Shown: positions 6,730 to 13,301 of the stretch, piece after piece
Layout of the letters: each line of letters opens with the position of its first letter
Position numbering within the stretch: the stretch's first letter is position 1
Origin: an uncultured Acidimicrobiales bacterium
GTDB taxonomy: Bacteria; Actinomycetota; Acidimicrobiia; Acidimicrobiales; UBA10347
Length of the DNA stretch: 13,301 bases
Assembly (NCBI GenBank): GCA_937942965.1
Contig: CALDGN010000449.1
Span: forward strand, 1-13,301
Reading direction: 5' to 3'
Made by a program: the position numbers and the translations under genes
Notes under the pieces: model-generated
What the model saw: only the letters and a program-made list of their open reading frames with translations
Told to the model about the DNA's origin: nothing
Database searches by the model: none

Positions 6730-8937
6730 TCAGTTCGCGGCGAGCGTGACCACCGGCCGTTGACGATGACCTCGAGCCAATGCGGCCCGCAAGGGCTGTG
6801 GGCGATGCCGCAGGTAACCCTGGACTTCGTCGACTCCGAGGCCCTGCAGCACCTCGACAACGGCTTCGGACTCAACGCACTCGGCGATCGTCGTGATGCC
6901 CAGGTGACGACACACGCCCTGCACCGCAGCAACCATGTGGCGACTCACCGGGTCGCTCGCAAGATCAGTGACGAACAGGCCGTCGATCTTGACCAGGTCA
7001 ATCGGCAGGCGCTTGAGGTGCTCGAACGAGGCAAAGCCACGGCCGAAGTCATCCAGCGCGAACTTGCAACCTCGATGGCGGAGCACGTTCATGAACTCGC
7101 GGGCGGCCCCGAGATCGGCAATCGCCGCAGTCTCGGTGATCTCGAAACAGAGTTTGTCCGCTGGCACCTTCGATTCGTCGACCATCGCCGCCAGCATCAT
7201 GGCCATCGTCGGATCGCCCAGCGTCTTGGCCGACAGGTTCAGGTGGAAACGCTCGTAGGTCTCGAACAGTTCACGCGAGCCATCCAGGACCTCGAGCGCC
7301 TTAGCCAGCACCCATCGGTCGACCTGTGAGGCCAGCACAAAGCGTTCGACCGAGGGGATAAACGCGGAGGGCAGCACCAGCTCGCCGTTGCGCTGCATCC
7401 GAACCAGCACTTCGAGGCTTGGTCGTCCGCCGGCGAGTGATGTGATCTGTTGGCCAAACAGCGTGAAGTCGTCGTCCCGGAGCGCCTGTTCGACAGTGTT
7501 CATCCAGCCGGCGCTCTCGGACCACGTTTCGTCTTCGCTCAGCGGGTCGAACAAACGAACCCGGTCGCGCCCAGCGTTCTTGGCGGCGTAGCAACCGCTG
7601 TCCGAGCGGCGGAGTACTTCGGCGACGCTCAGTCCTGGTTCGTCCACCACCGTGAGGCCGATGCTGGCCGACACGTTTGCACGAGCGTCGTGGTAGCGAC
7701 TGCGAAAGACTGCGAGATCAGAGAGGACATCGGTCGCAAACGTGATCGCGCCACTCGGCGTTGTGTCATTGAGCAGGATTGCAAACTCGTCACCACCAAA
7801 CCGGGCGAGCATGCCGCTCTCGCCAACGTGTTTCTGCAACAGGACGGCGATGTCGCGAAGCAGTGCATCGCCAATCGGGTGTCCAAGCGAGTCATTGACC
7901 TGCTTGAAGTGGTCGAGGTCGACGAACAAGACCGCTGGTGAGCCGCTCCGAGCTCCGCTGCGCTCCGAAGATGAGCGAGGCATCACGGTGGTGAGTCGCT
8001 CGGCCAGGCGGCCCTCGAACGCGAGCCGGTTGTAGCTATCCGTGAGCGGATCCCGACGAGCTTGCGCCTCGAGCTGGCGGTGACGGCCGACGTCACGGAA
8101 CACGACGACCGCGCCCCGCGAAGCACCTGAGTCACTGGTCACGCTGGTGACCGAGTACTCGATCTCAGACACAGATCCCTGGCGATTCACCACAACGCCT
8201 TCGCTACGGATGAAACCGCCCGAGTCCAAGCATTCTCGAACGGGATGGTCCAATGCGGCTGGTCCGATGAGGCCGAGCACCGACTCGATGGGTCGTGCGA
8301 GTACCGATGTTGCCGACATGCCCAGGATGTCCAGTGCAGCCGGGTTGGCGTAGTTCACGACACCAAACGGGTTCACCGACAGAACCGCATCGACGACAGT
8401 CTCCAACGTGCGAGCAAACCACGCCTCTTGTTGCATGTTCTTCTGGGAGCACTCGAGGATCTGCACGCACGCCTCTGCGAGCTTCGCCAGCACCATGCGT
8501 TGCCGCTCGGTGAGCTGACGCGGCGTCTGGTCGAGTACGCACACGGTGCCGATCCGGTGCCCCGACGAGGTCGTCATGGGCGCGCCCGCATAGAAGCGGA
8601 TCTGGTCTTCGCCAGTCACCAGCGGGTTGTCGGCAAAGAGTTCGTCAACCTCGGCGTCGGGAACCTCGTAGATCCCCGGGCCCTCGATTGCATGGGTGCA
8701 GAACGAAATCTCCCTTGGTGTTCCCGCGCGGTCAAGGCCCATTTGGGCCTTGAAGAATTGTTCGTGCTCCTCCACCAACGTGACAAGTGCGATGGGCACG
8801 TCACAGACCGCCGCCGCGGTCTCGACAATGGCGTCGAGTACCGGGAAGGGCACGGTGTGGGGCAATTGATTGAGCGATCGGAGCGCTTCCAGCCTTAGCG
8901 ATTCCGACGCACTCATGGGTTGCACATCAGAAATCAT
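6730..8937 (-). CDS. GAF-PAS-GGDEF-EAL cyclic-di-GMP turnover protein
   Basis: A cytosolic sensor enzyme for c-di-GMP. Numbered from the ATG at 8937 (735 aa): a GAF domain about 25-165 (ALVTLVEEHEQFFKAQMGLD, then FYAGAPMTTSSGHRIGTVCVLD), a PAS domain about 170-285 (SVNPFGVVNYANPAALDILGM), a GGDEF domain about 290-465 with FVDLDHFKQVND and an intact GGDEF at 381-385, and an EAL domain about 485-725. In the last the signature is EVL (Glu508); HLNLS (Asn567), FEITE, ALDDFG (Asp629, Asp630), VKID (Lys650) and AECVE (Glu686) are present, so phosphodiesterase residues look complete. No RxxD inhibitory site is seen just before GGDEF. A short Ser/Arg-rich insert (RSSSERSGARSGS) lies early in the GGDEF domain. 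An in-frame GTG at 9015 would extend it by 26 unconserved residues through A+T-richer, promoter-like DNA; the ATG at 8916 is also possible. No membrane segments. Confidence 0.93.
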   Translation of the reverse strand: MISDVQPMSASESLRLEALRSLNQLPHTVPFPVLDAIVETAAAVCDVPIALVTLVEEHEQFFKAQMGLDRAGTPREISFCTHAIEGPGIYEVPDAEVDELFADNPLVTGEDQIRFYAGAPMTTSSGHRIGTVCVLDQTPRQLTERQRMVLAKLAEACVQILECSQKNMQQEAWFARTLETVVDAVLSVNPFGVVNYANPAALDILGMSATSVLARPIESVLGLIGPAALDHPVRECLDSGGFIRSEGVVVNRQGSVSEIEYSVTSVTSDSGASRGAVVVFRDVGRHRQLEAQARRDPLTDSYNRLAFEGRLAERLTTVMPRSSSERSGARSGSPAVLFVDLDHFKQVNDSLGHPIGDALLRDIAVLLQKHVGESGMLARFGGDEFAILLNDTTPSGAITFATDVLSDLAVFRSRYHDARANVSASIGLTVVDEPGLSVAEVLRRSDSGCYAAKNAGRDRVRLFDPLSEDETWSESAGWMNTVEQALRDDDFTLFGQQITSLAGGRPSLEVLVRMQRNGELVLPSAFIPSVERFVLASQVDRWVLAKALEVLDGSRELFETYERFHLNLSAKTLGDPTMAMMLAAMVDESKVPADKLCFEITETAAIADLGAAREFMNVLRHRGCKFALDDFGRGFASFEHLKRLPIDLVKIDGLFVTDLASDPVSRHMVAAVQGVCRHLGITTIAECVESEAVVEVLQGLGVDEVQGYLRHRPQPLRAALARGHRQRPVVTLAAN

Positions 8938-9036
8938 CCCCACCGACCGTAGCGATTCATGCACTTTATGCGTTTGCCCGCGGATGATTCTTTCGAAATG
9001 GACCAGACGACCCACTTGGGTGCGGTGTGGCTCGCG

Positions 9037-9420
9037 TTACGGAACCTCAGCGCCCGGCGGAGTGTCCTGGCTGAAGACGTTTCGCCACACGCCATCGCGA
9101 CGTGACCACAGCGACGACACGTACATACGCTCGTCGGCGCCACCAGGACGCCGATAGCCCGCGTCGTACGCAAGCAGCACGTCGTCGGCAGTGATCACCT
9201 TGAGCACCGGCGTGTCGATGCTGAACCACTCGATCGTTGGCCCGGCCTCGAGCTGACCGCTGTGCTCCTGTTTGCCAGCGAAGCCCGTCGGATAAACACC
9301 GAGGAAGTCATCAGCAAGCAGTCGCTCGTCTGCGGTCGAGTCGCCGTCGCGCAGCGCGGCCCATACTTCGGTCTCGAGGCGCAGGATCTCAGCAAGCGTC
9401 GGGGCCACAGTGTCGGGCAC
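9037..9420 (-). CDS. NTF2-like (DUF4440/SnoaL-type) small protein
   Basis: A 127-aa protein of the cone-shaped NTF2-like fold. The N-terminal helix LAEILRLETEVWAALRDGDSTADERLLADDFLGVYP and the following strands with LLAYDAGYRR and YVSSLWSRRDGVWRNVFSQDTP match the DUF4440 pattern. Members bind or convert small ligands, but no catalytic assignment can be made here. The start is a GTG at 9420, only 3 bases after the stop of the PGPGW membrane protein gene, so translational coupling and one transcript are likely. The c-di-GMP protein follows about 100 bases downstream. Confidence 0.82.
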   Translation of the reverse strand: MPDTVAPTLAEILRLETEVWAALRDGDSTADERLLADDFLGVYPTGFAGKQEHSGQLEAGPTIEWFSIDTPVLKVITADDVLLAYDAGYRRPGGADERMYVSSLWSRRDGVWRNVFSQDTPPGAEVP

Positions 9421-9423
9421 GGA

Positions 9424-9873
9424 TCAGAACCAGCCAGCGACGGTGTCCTGGCCGCCAAAGAGGTAGTACCAAACCGATGCGGCGATCGCCACTGTGGTGA
9501 TCACACCCATGATGATCCAGGTGCGGCGCGGGATTTGGCCGTCTTCAGGCACCCCTGGGATCCGACGGCGGATGAACAAGATCACCCGCGCGGCCCACGC
9601 GAAGTCCTTGGCCAAGATCGACAAACCAGCGATCACGATCAGCCAACCAGGCCCGGGCAAGGGAATCGCCAAGATGCCCAAAAAGGTCACCAAGAAGCCA
9701 AGAATCATGCGCCCAAGCCGAATGATCACACTCGACTTGGCTTCGTCGACCGTCTCTTCTCGAACGCCCGTCTCGAACTCGGCCTCGACCGCTGCATCAA
9801 CGATGCGATCGGTCAGACGCTCATGCGGTTCTAGCGACTCAGTCCCCGACTCCACCGGATGCAATCTAGCCAC
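9424..9873 (-). CDS. PGPGW-motif (TIGR02611-type) transmembrane protein
   Basis: A 149-aa membrane protein of unknown function. A charged cytosolic N-terminus (1-50) is followed by three likely membrane segments at about 52-70, 77-100 and 118-139. The family signature PLPGPGW lies at 71-77 between the first two, then an Arg-rich loop RRRIPGVPEDGQIPRR. The start is GTG at 9873; a second GTG six codons later is possible. It lies 35 bases after the PKD-protein gene and 3 bases before the NTF2-like gene, which suggests an operon. The family is common in actinobacteria, but I know of no established biochemical role. Confidence 0.85.
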   Translation of the reverse strand: MARLHPVESGTESLEPHERLTDRIVDAAVEAEFETGVREETVDEAKSSVIIRLGRMILGFLVTFLGILAIPLPGPGWLIVIAGLSILAKDFAWAARVILFIRRRIPGVPEDGQIPRRTWIIMGVITTVAIAASVWYYLFGGQDTVAGWF

Positions 9874-9908
9874 TCAGGGCCGGGAGCAGCCGGGATGAGC
9901 GCTGGGAC

Positions 9909-11099
9909 TCAGTAGGGAACGACGGTGAACGGGTTCAGCTGGAACTCAGCCAGCGTGTAGTCGCATCCGTCGCCGGTGGCGACGTAGACCCGAGGAGCAG
10001 CATCGATCACGACCGAATAGTCGTGCGTGAAGGTGATCGACTCGTTGACACCGGCCTCCGACGGGGCTGCCTCACGCTCGCATGGAGCGGTGCACGAAGC
10101 ATCCCCGCCGGGGTCGGTCAACCCGGTAACTGAGCCATCGCCCCAGTCGACCCGGGTGTTGCACCAGTCGATGACTGAGCTGTCATCGTCAACAACCAAC
10201 ACCGTGACCGAGACGTGTGCGCGATGCACGAGAACCGACTGCGAGACGATGGTGGCAACCGCGCTCGACGGCTGCGCCTCTGGGTCGGCCTGATCTAGCT
10301 GAGGCATGGAGGGGTTTGCCTCAGACGAATCCCCGGTGTCCGCAGGTCCAGCCACGCTCTCGGAAGAATCCCCGAGGGTTGTGGCTGCACCATCACCGGT
10401 CGGCTCCGACGTCGACCCGGCCTCGGAAGGCTGCGACTCGTCGGTGACGTCCTCATCGGTGGTTTCCGCCGATGAGCTGGTTGGTGGGTTGTCGGCTTCG
10501 GCCGGAACCGAAGCTGCTGGTAACGCTGTGTCCGTTGTGGTGTCTACTGCTGTCTCTGCTGCGGGCGCTGGGTCCGGTTCGGGAACCGGATCAACGCGGA
10601 CTTCGACTCGGAAGTTCGACCAGTCGATGTCGTCGCCGGATTGTCCCAACGTCGGCGTCGGAGGGGAGGACGCCGACGTTGGGAGCGAATTGTCCGAAAG
10701 ATCACCTTCGCCAGGAAGGGCTTCGGGCGGCTCGTCAGGAGAGACGAGCACGAAGTCAGGGCTGGCCGGTTCCGACGGGAACTCGACCATCCAGGGCGGA
10801 CCAGGAACGGAGGGCTGCGGATCGCCGATTGGCTCGGCCAGTCGCCATACGCCGTTAGCGCCAAAGACTCTTGGCAGCAGTGCTTCGTCGCTGGCGTCGG
10901 CCTCGGGGACCAGTGTGATGCCACCGTGCTGTGGCGGGGCGGCAACAAACGCAGTGAGGACTGCCGCAGCGAGCACCAGCGGCGCAACCATGGCGATGCG
11001 CCGGTCACGGGCACTTTGTTTGATCTCGGACAGCGCCAGAGCGATGCGTTCGTCGCTCAGGTGGTGTTCTGGCGGCTCGTTGGACCCGAAGAGCATCAT
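9909..11099 (-). CDS. Single-pass membrane protein with external acidic/Ser-Thr linker and PKD-like domain
   Basis: A 396-aa protein, with start at ATG 11099 (the next codon is also ATG). It has about 34 cytosolic residues (HHLSDERIALALSEIKQSARDRR), one membrane segment at about 35-54, then a long low-complexity outer region rich in Pro, Ser, Thr, Asp and Glu (about 90-280). A PKD-like beta-sandwich lies at about 285-375, with VDWGDGS at 317-323 and FTHDYS at 357-362. Four cysteines (313, 336, 340, 379) could make two disulfides. The gene directly follows the ECF sigma gene, so the short cytosolic tail is a candidate sigma-binding (anti-sigma) segment and the PKD domain a surface sensor or adhesin. 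It lacks the HxxxCxxC zinc anti-sigma motif and any RsgI_N domain I recognise, so that role is inference. The reading frame stays open upstream to 11333, but only as a shadow of the sigma gene. Confidence 0.8.
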   Translation of the reverse strand: MMLFGSNEPPEHHLSDERIALALSEIKQSARDRRIAMVAPLVLAAAVLTAFVAAPPQHGGITLVPEADASDEALLPRVFGANGVWRLAEPIGDPQPSVPGPPWMVEFPSEPASPDFVLVSPDEPPEALPGEGDLSDNSLPTSASSPPTPTLGQSGDDIDWSNFRVEVRVDPVPEPDPAPAAETAVDTTTDTALPAASVPAEADNPPTSSSAETTDEDVTDESQPSEAGSTSEPTGDGAATTLGDSSESVAGPADTGDSSEANPSMPQLDQADPEAQPSSAVATIVSQSVLVHRAHVSVTVLVVDDDSSVIDWCNTRVDWGDGSVTGLTDPGGDASCTAPCEREAAPSEAGVNESITFTHDYSVVIDAAPRVYVATGDGCDYTLAEFQLNPFTVVPY

Positions 11100-11152
11100 T
11101 GCCGAACACCCGCCGTTGGCCGAACACCCGTCATTGCCCGAACACCCGTCAT
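11096..11152 (-). CDS. Possible 18-codon coupling ORF made of the 18-bp repeat
   Basis: On the minus strand an ATG at 11152 overlaps the sigma-factor stop as ATGA. It reads 18 codons (MTGVRA, MTGVRP, TAGVRQ) and stops at a TGA that overlaps the ATG of the PKD-protein gene, again as ATGA. It thus bridges the two genes exactly by stop/start overlaps. It may carry ribosomes across the gap instead of making a functional peptide. No clear Shine-Dalgarno site is visible. It exists because the repeat unit is a multiple of three; translation is unproven. Confidence 0.35.
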   Translation of the reverse strand: MTGVRAMTGVRPTAGVRQ

Positions 11153-11154
11153 TG
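11101..11154. repeat. Tandem repeat, 3 x 18 bp, across the sigma/PKD gene junction
   Basis: Units at 11101-11118, 11119-11136 and 11137-11154 share GCCGAACACCCG(T/C)C(A/G)TTG. Units 2 and 3 differ at one base, units 1 and 2 at two. A fourth partial copy of TCATTG lies at 11096-11101. On the coding (minus) strand each boundary carries CAATGA (once CAACGG), the stop/start overlap sequence. Confidence 0.9.
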
Positions 11155-11604
11155 CAGGGTGCTCCGGAGCGAGGAAAGGCCTCGGGAGGCATGGGTCTTG
11201 ACGGTGCCGACCGAACAATCGAGGATCTCGGCGACGTCAGCCTCTGGGTAGCCGGCCAAATAGCGCAACACGACGACTTCGCGCTGGCGCCGCGACAGGC
11301 GAGACAGTGCGTCGACCAGCGCCAGGCGCTCAAGGATCGGTTCGCCGTCGTGAGCCCGAACCAGGTCTTCGCCGGTCAGGTCCTGACGCTTGCGCTTGCG
11401 CCACACATCGATCGCGTTGTTGGCGCTCACTCGACTGACCCAGCGGGCCGCATCGGGGCGAATGCGCCACCAGCGGCTATAGGCCTTGGTCATCGTCTCT
11501 TGGGCGACATCTTCAGCTTCGGCGGTCGAACCAAGGATGCGATACGCGACGCGGAACGAGATGCGGTACAAACCGTCGAAGTTCTCGTCGTAGGTGGTGG
11601 TCAT
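11149..11604 (-). CDS. ECF-type RNA polymerase sigma factor
   Basis: A compact 151-aa group IV sigma factor. Region 2 covers about 8-72, with AEDVAQETMTKAYSRWW (core binding and -10 recognition) and region 2.4 WVSRVSANNAIDVWRKRKR. Region 4 covers about 97-149, with LSRRQREVVVLRYLAGYPEADVAEILDCSVGTVKTHASRGLSSLR, the -35-binding helix-turn-helix. There is no C-terminal extension. The ATG at 11604 is the only sensible start, without a clear Shine-Dalgarno site. The stop overlaps the tandem repeat and the small ORF leading to the membrane PKD protein, which is its probable partner. It is 109 bases downstream of coaE, so it probably has its own promoter; I could not identify one with confidence. 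Confidence 0.95.
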   Translation of the reverse strand: MTTTYDENFDGLYRISFRVAYRILGSTAEAEDVAQETMTKAYSRWWRIRPDAARWVSRVSANNAIDVWRKRKRQDLTGEDLVRAHDGEPILERLALVDALSRLSRRQREVVVLRYLAGYPEADVAEILDCSVGTVKTHASRGLSSLRSTLQ

Positions 11605-11713
11605 CGCTGCATCGACCGGATCTGGGAGCTCCCGAATTGCTCTCAGACCTGGCTTCGTCCCCTCTGTTCGTGCACATACAACGGCTCAGCACGCCGATTC
11701 GTTGACATCGATC

Positions 11714-12370
11714 TCAATCTTTTTCAGATTCTTTTTCGACAGCGTCGCGTGCCTGGTCGCCAGAGGCCTCGGCCAGGCAACCTTGGATCCACTCCCAACA
11801 CTGCGTGACCTGGGCATCGAGTGCGTCGAGGTCGCCGCTGTTGTCGACCACGAAATCGGCCAGCTTCGTCCGTTCCTCGCGGCTCACCTGGCTCGAAATC
11901 CGGGCCCGGGCGTCAGCCTCGTCGAAGCCTCGGAAGTCGATGAGCCGTTGGACCGCGGTCTCGATAGGTACATCGACCACGATCACCCCAGCCAAATCGG
12001 CGTAGGCCGACGAGCCTTCGACCAAGAGCGGTATGTCGAGGATGACGACCTGGTGCGTTCGGGCCAGGTCGTCTCGCTGCTCCTGCATCGACGCACGGAC
12101 TGCGGGGTGCACGATCTTGTTCAGCGCCTTGAGTTGGTCCTCGTCGTTGAAGACGACCGCGGCGATTGCCGGCCGGTCGAGTTCACCGTCGTCGCCGACG
12201 ATCTCGGGCCCGAAGTGGGCAACCATCGCATCGAAAACGGCTTCGCCGGGCCGCTGCAACGCCTTGACGGTCGCATCGGCGTCGACCAAGCCAGCACCGA
12301 GCGCGACGAGTCGTTCCGCGACCGAACTCTTGCCAGACCCGATCCCCCCGGTCAAACCAAATTCAGCCAC
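11714..12370 (-). CDS. coaE: Dephospho-CoA kinase
   Basis: CoaE phosphorylates the ribose 3'-OH of dephospho-CoA with ATP, the last step of coenzyme A synthesis, in the cytosol. The 218-aa product begins VAEFGLTGGIGSGKSS, with the P-loop GGIGSGKS at 8-15 in the usual place. LVDADATVKAL follows near 28-38, then LNKIVHPAVR near 83-92 and DIPLLVE near 112-118, all family signatures. The C-terminus ends in a charged tail (EKESEKD) coded by A-rich sequence. I chose the GTG at 12370 because the protein then starts right at the first beta strand. A TTG at 12409 would add 13 unconserved residues. It is divergent from the response-regulator gene across 183 bases. Confidence 0.95.
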   Translation of the reverse strand: MAEFGLTGGIGSGKSSVAERLVALGAGLVDADATVKALQRPGEAVFDAMVAHFGPEIVGDDGELDRPAIAAVVFNDEDQLKALNKIVHPAVRASMQEQRDDLARTHQVVILDIPLLVEGSSAYADLAGVIVVDVPIETAVQRLIDFRGFDEADARARISSQVSREERTKLADFVVDNSGDLDALDAQVTQCWEWIQGCLAEASGDQARDAVEKESEKD

Positions 12371-12519
12371 ATCCCCGACGCTACACGAGTCGCCAGATCC
12401 CCTGATCAACCGCCGCTCGCAACACAGTCATCAAAGGGGCCGAGAGCCGTGCTCCACAAATCACGCCGCTTTAGGTGCGGCCCGGGGCACCCGAACTGGG
12501 CATTCCTTCCCGGTTGCCC

Positions 12520-12546
12520 TAAAGGTGGGGGCCAAACGGACGATAA
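12520..12546 (+). promoter_or_regulatory. Candidate sigma-28 (FliA/WhiG-type) promoter
   Basis: TAAAGGTG at 12520-12527 and GACGATAA at 12539-12546 are separated by exactly 11 bases. The established consensus is TAAAGTTT-N11-GCCGATAA; 13 of the 16 specified positions agree, with the ideal spacing. The element ends 7 bases before the ATG of the response-regulator gene, so the transcript would start at or next to the ATG and be nearly leaderless. CTTTAGG at 12469-12475 and CCTAAAG at 12518-12524 also form a distant dyad of unclear meaning. Confidence 0.55.
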
Positions 12547-12553
12547 AGAAGTC

Positions 12554-13207
12554 ATGCCTGTTTCACTGCTACTTATTGATGACCACCGCATGGTGCGGGA
12601 GAGCCTCAAACGCTCGTATCTCGAATGGGGCTTCGACGTCGTCGCCGATGTCGGCTCCGGCGAGGAAGCCGTTCCGCTTGCGATCGCTCACCAGCCCCAG
12701 CTTGTCGTCACCGACATCGCCATGCCCGGCATGGATGGGATCGAAGCCTGCGAACAAATCACGCAGCAATCGCCCAACACCCGAGTCATCATCCTCACGA
12801 TGCACGGCGACGAAGAGTCGCTCAGCCGGGCCATTCGCGCTGGCGCCTCGGGCTTCTTGCTCAAGGACTGCAGCATCGATGAGCTCATGACCGCAACCCG
12901 CCTGGCCGCCAGCGGCGAGACCGTGATTGCACCCCAGCTCAAACCTCACCTGCTGGCCCAGGTCCGTCGCCCGACCACCACGGTGCAGACGAACATGACC
13001 ACGCAGCACCGCATCACGCCTCGTGAGACCGAGGTGCTGCAGATGATCGCTGACGGTCACTCGACCCCCGAAGTCGCCGAGCGCCTCTTCATCAGCCAGA
13101 AGACGGTGAAGAACCACCTCGCCTCGATCTACCAGAAGCTCGACGCCCGAGATCGCACTCAAGCGGTGCTGACCTCGGTACGCATGGGCATCGTCACCCT
13201 CGATTAA
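12554..13207 (+). CDS. NarL/FixJ family response regulator
   Basis: A 217-aa two-component response regulator and transcription factor. Receiver domain 1-120: acidic pocket Asp9/Asp10 (LLIDDHRMV), phosphoacceptor Asp54 (VVTDIAMPGMDG), Thr82 (ILTMHG) and Lys104 (GFLLKD) are all present, so it should be phosphorylated normally. A short linker is followed by a LuxR-type helix-turn-helix at about 152-212 (TPRETEVLQMIADGHSTPEVAERL, with the recognition helix in ISQKTVKNHLASIYQKL). No histidine kinase is in the window, so the partner is unknown. The ATG at 12554 fits the start of receiver strand 1. An AAGAAG lies only 2 bases upstream, too close for normal Shine-Dalgarno use. The putative sigma-28 promoter suggests a link to motility genes. 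Confidence 0.95.
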   Translation: MPVSLLLIDDHRMVRESLKRSYLEWGFDVVADVGSGEEAVPLAIAHQPQLVVTDIAMPGMDGIEACEQITQQSPNTRVIILTMHGDEESLSRAIRAGASGFLLKDCSIDELMTATRLAASGETVIAPQLKPHLLAQVRRPTTTVQTNMTTQHRITPRETEVLQMIADGHSTPEVAERLFISQKTVKNHLASIYQKLDARDRTQAVLTSVRMGIVTLD

Positions 13208-13301
13208 TCAACAAGACAGGCATCCTCGCCCCGAGGGCGTCGCCTGACAAAGGTCACGCCCAAGGGCGGGTGGAGAACGAAGAAGGACCCCGGCGCAAAG
13301 C
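13208..13301. other. Non-coding tail with two hairpins, cut by the window edge
   Basis: After the response-regulator stop, CCTCG (13224-13228) and CGAGG (13232-13236) can pair, extended by AGGC (13218-13221) with GCCT (13242-13245). CGCC (13257-13260) and GGCG (13265-13268) form a second small stem. No T-run follows either. The window ends in GGCGCAAAGC, which recalls but does not establish a c-di-GMP-I riboswitch core. No gene is visible here. Confidence 0.3.

Noticed and set aside
11100..11333. N-terminal extension of the PKD membrane protein up to 11333
   Set aside because: It overlaps the sigma-factor gene in another frame and gives a Cys-rich, unconserved peptide; the double ATG at 11099 just before a sensible cytosolic tail is preferred.
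11702..11730. TTGACA followed 17 bases later by CAGATT on the plus strand
   Set aside because: A perfect -35 but only 3 of 6 at -10, and it would point into coaE antisense; not enough to call a promoter.
10306..11808. 500-codon plus-strand open frame opposite the PKD and sigma genes
   Set aside because: Ser/Gly-rich low-complexity translation that crosses two real minus-strand genes and shows no motif; a shadow frame.

Overview
The window reads as chromosomal DNA of a high-GC actinobacterium. A uvrB and a coaE on the same strand, an F420-type LLM oxidoreductase, a PGPGW (TIGR02611-type) membrane protein, an EphB-like epoxide hydrolase and an AbiEi/DUF559 orphan nuclease all suit Actinomycetota. 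I lean towards Acidimicrobiia, but that is an inference from gene content and style, not from a marker gene. No rRNA, tRNA, CRISPR array or classical transposase was seen. Coding density is high and no gene-free stretch exceeds about 185 bases.

Layout, left to right: (1) 2-607 (+), 3' part of an epoxide hydrolase, then 719-2059 (+), a secreted PQQ-type glucose/sorbosone dehydrogenase. (2) 2056-3097, a compact unit holding one minus-strand gene (AbiEi-like winged helix plus DUF559/Vsr-like nuclease), bounded by two inverted copies of a 49-bp palindromic repeat. (3) 3104-5149 (-) uvrB and 5214-5753 (-) a GNAT acetyltransferase, divergent from 5813-6682 (+), an LLM-class oxidoreductase. (4) A minus-strand run: GAF-PAS-GGDEF-EAL protein (6730-8937), NTF2-like protein (9037-9420), PGPGW membrane protein (9424-9873), a single-pass membrane protein with an external PKD-like domain (9909-11099), a possible 18-codon ORF made of an 18-bp tandem repeat (11096-11152), an ECF sigma factor (11149-11604) and coaE (11714-12370). 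(5) A NarL/FixJ response regulator (12554-13207, +), preceded by a good match to a sigma-28 (FliA/WhiG) promoter.

How the parts may work together: the sigma factor and PKD membrane protein look like one surface-sensing regulatory unit, joined through a repeat that carries the stop/start overlap. The c-di-GMP protein and the putatively FliA-controlled response regulator hint at control of motility or surface behaviour. uvrB and coaE are housekeeping genes, often near one another in actinobacteria and here separated by the accessory genes.

The most unusual object is the 1-kb nuclease unit at 2060-3097. Its ends are 49-bp inverted repeats (40 of 49 positions equal). Each is itself a 19-5-19 hairpin, each lies just behind the stop codon of a flanking gene, and the left one encodes the nuclease C-terminus. 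The layout resembles REP/RAYT 'REPtrons' but with a different enzyme. It is the best candidate here for an undescribed mobile or domesticated repeat system.
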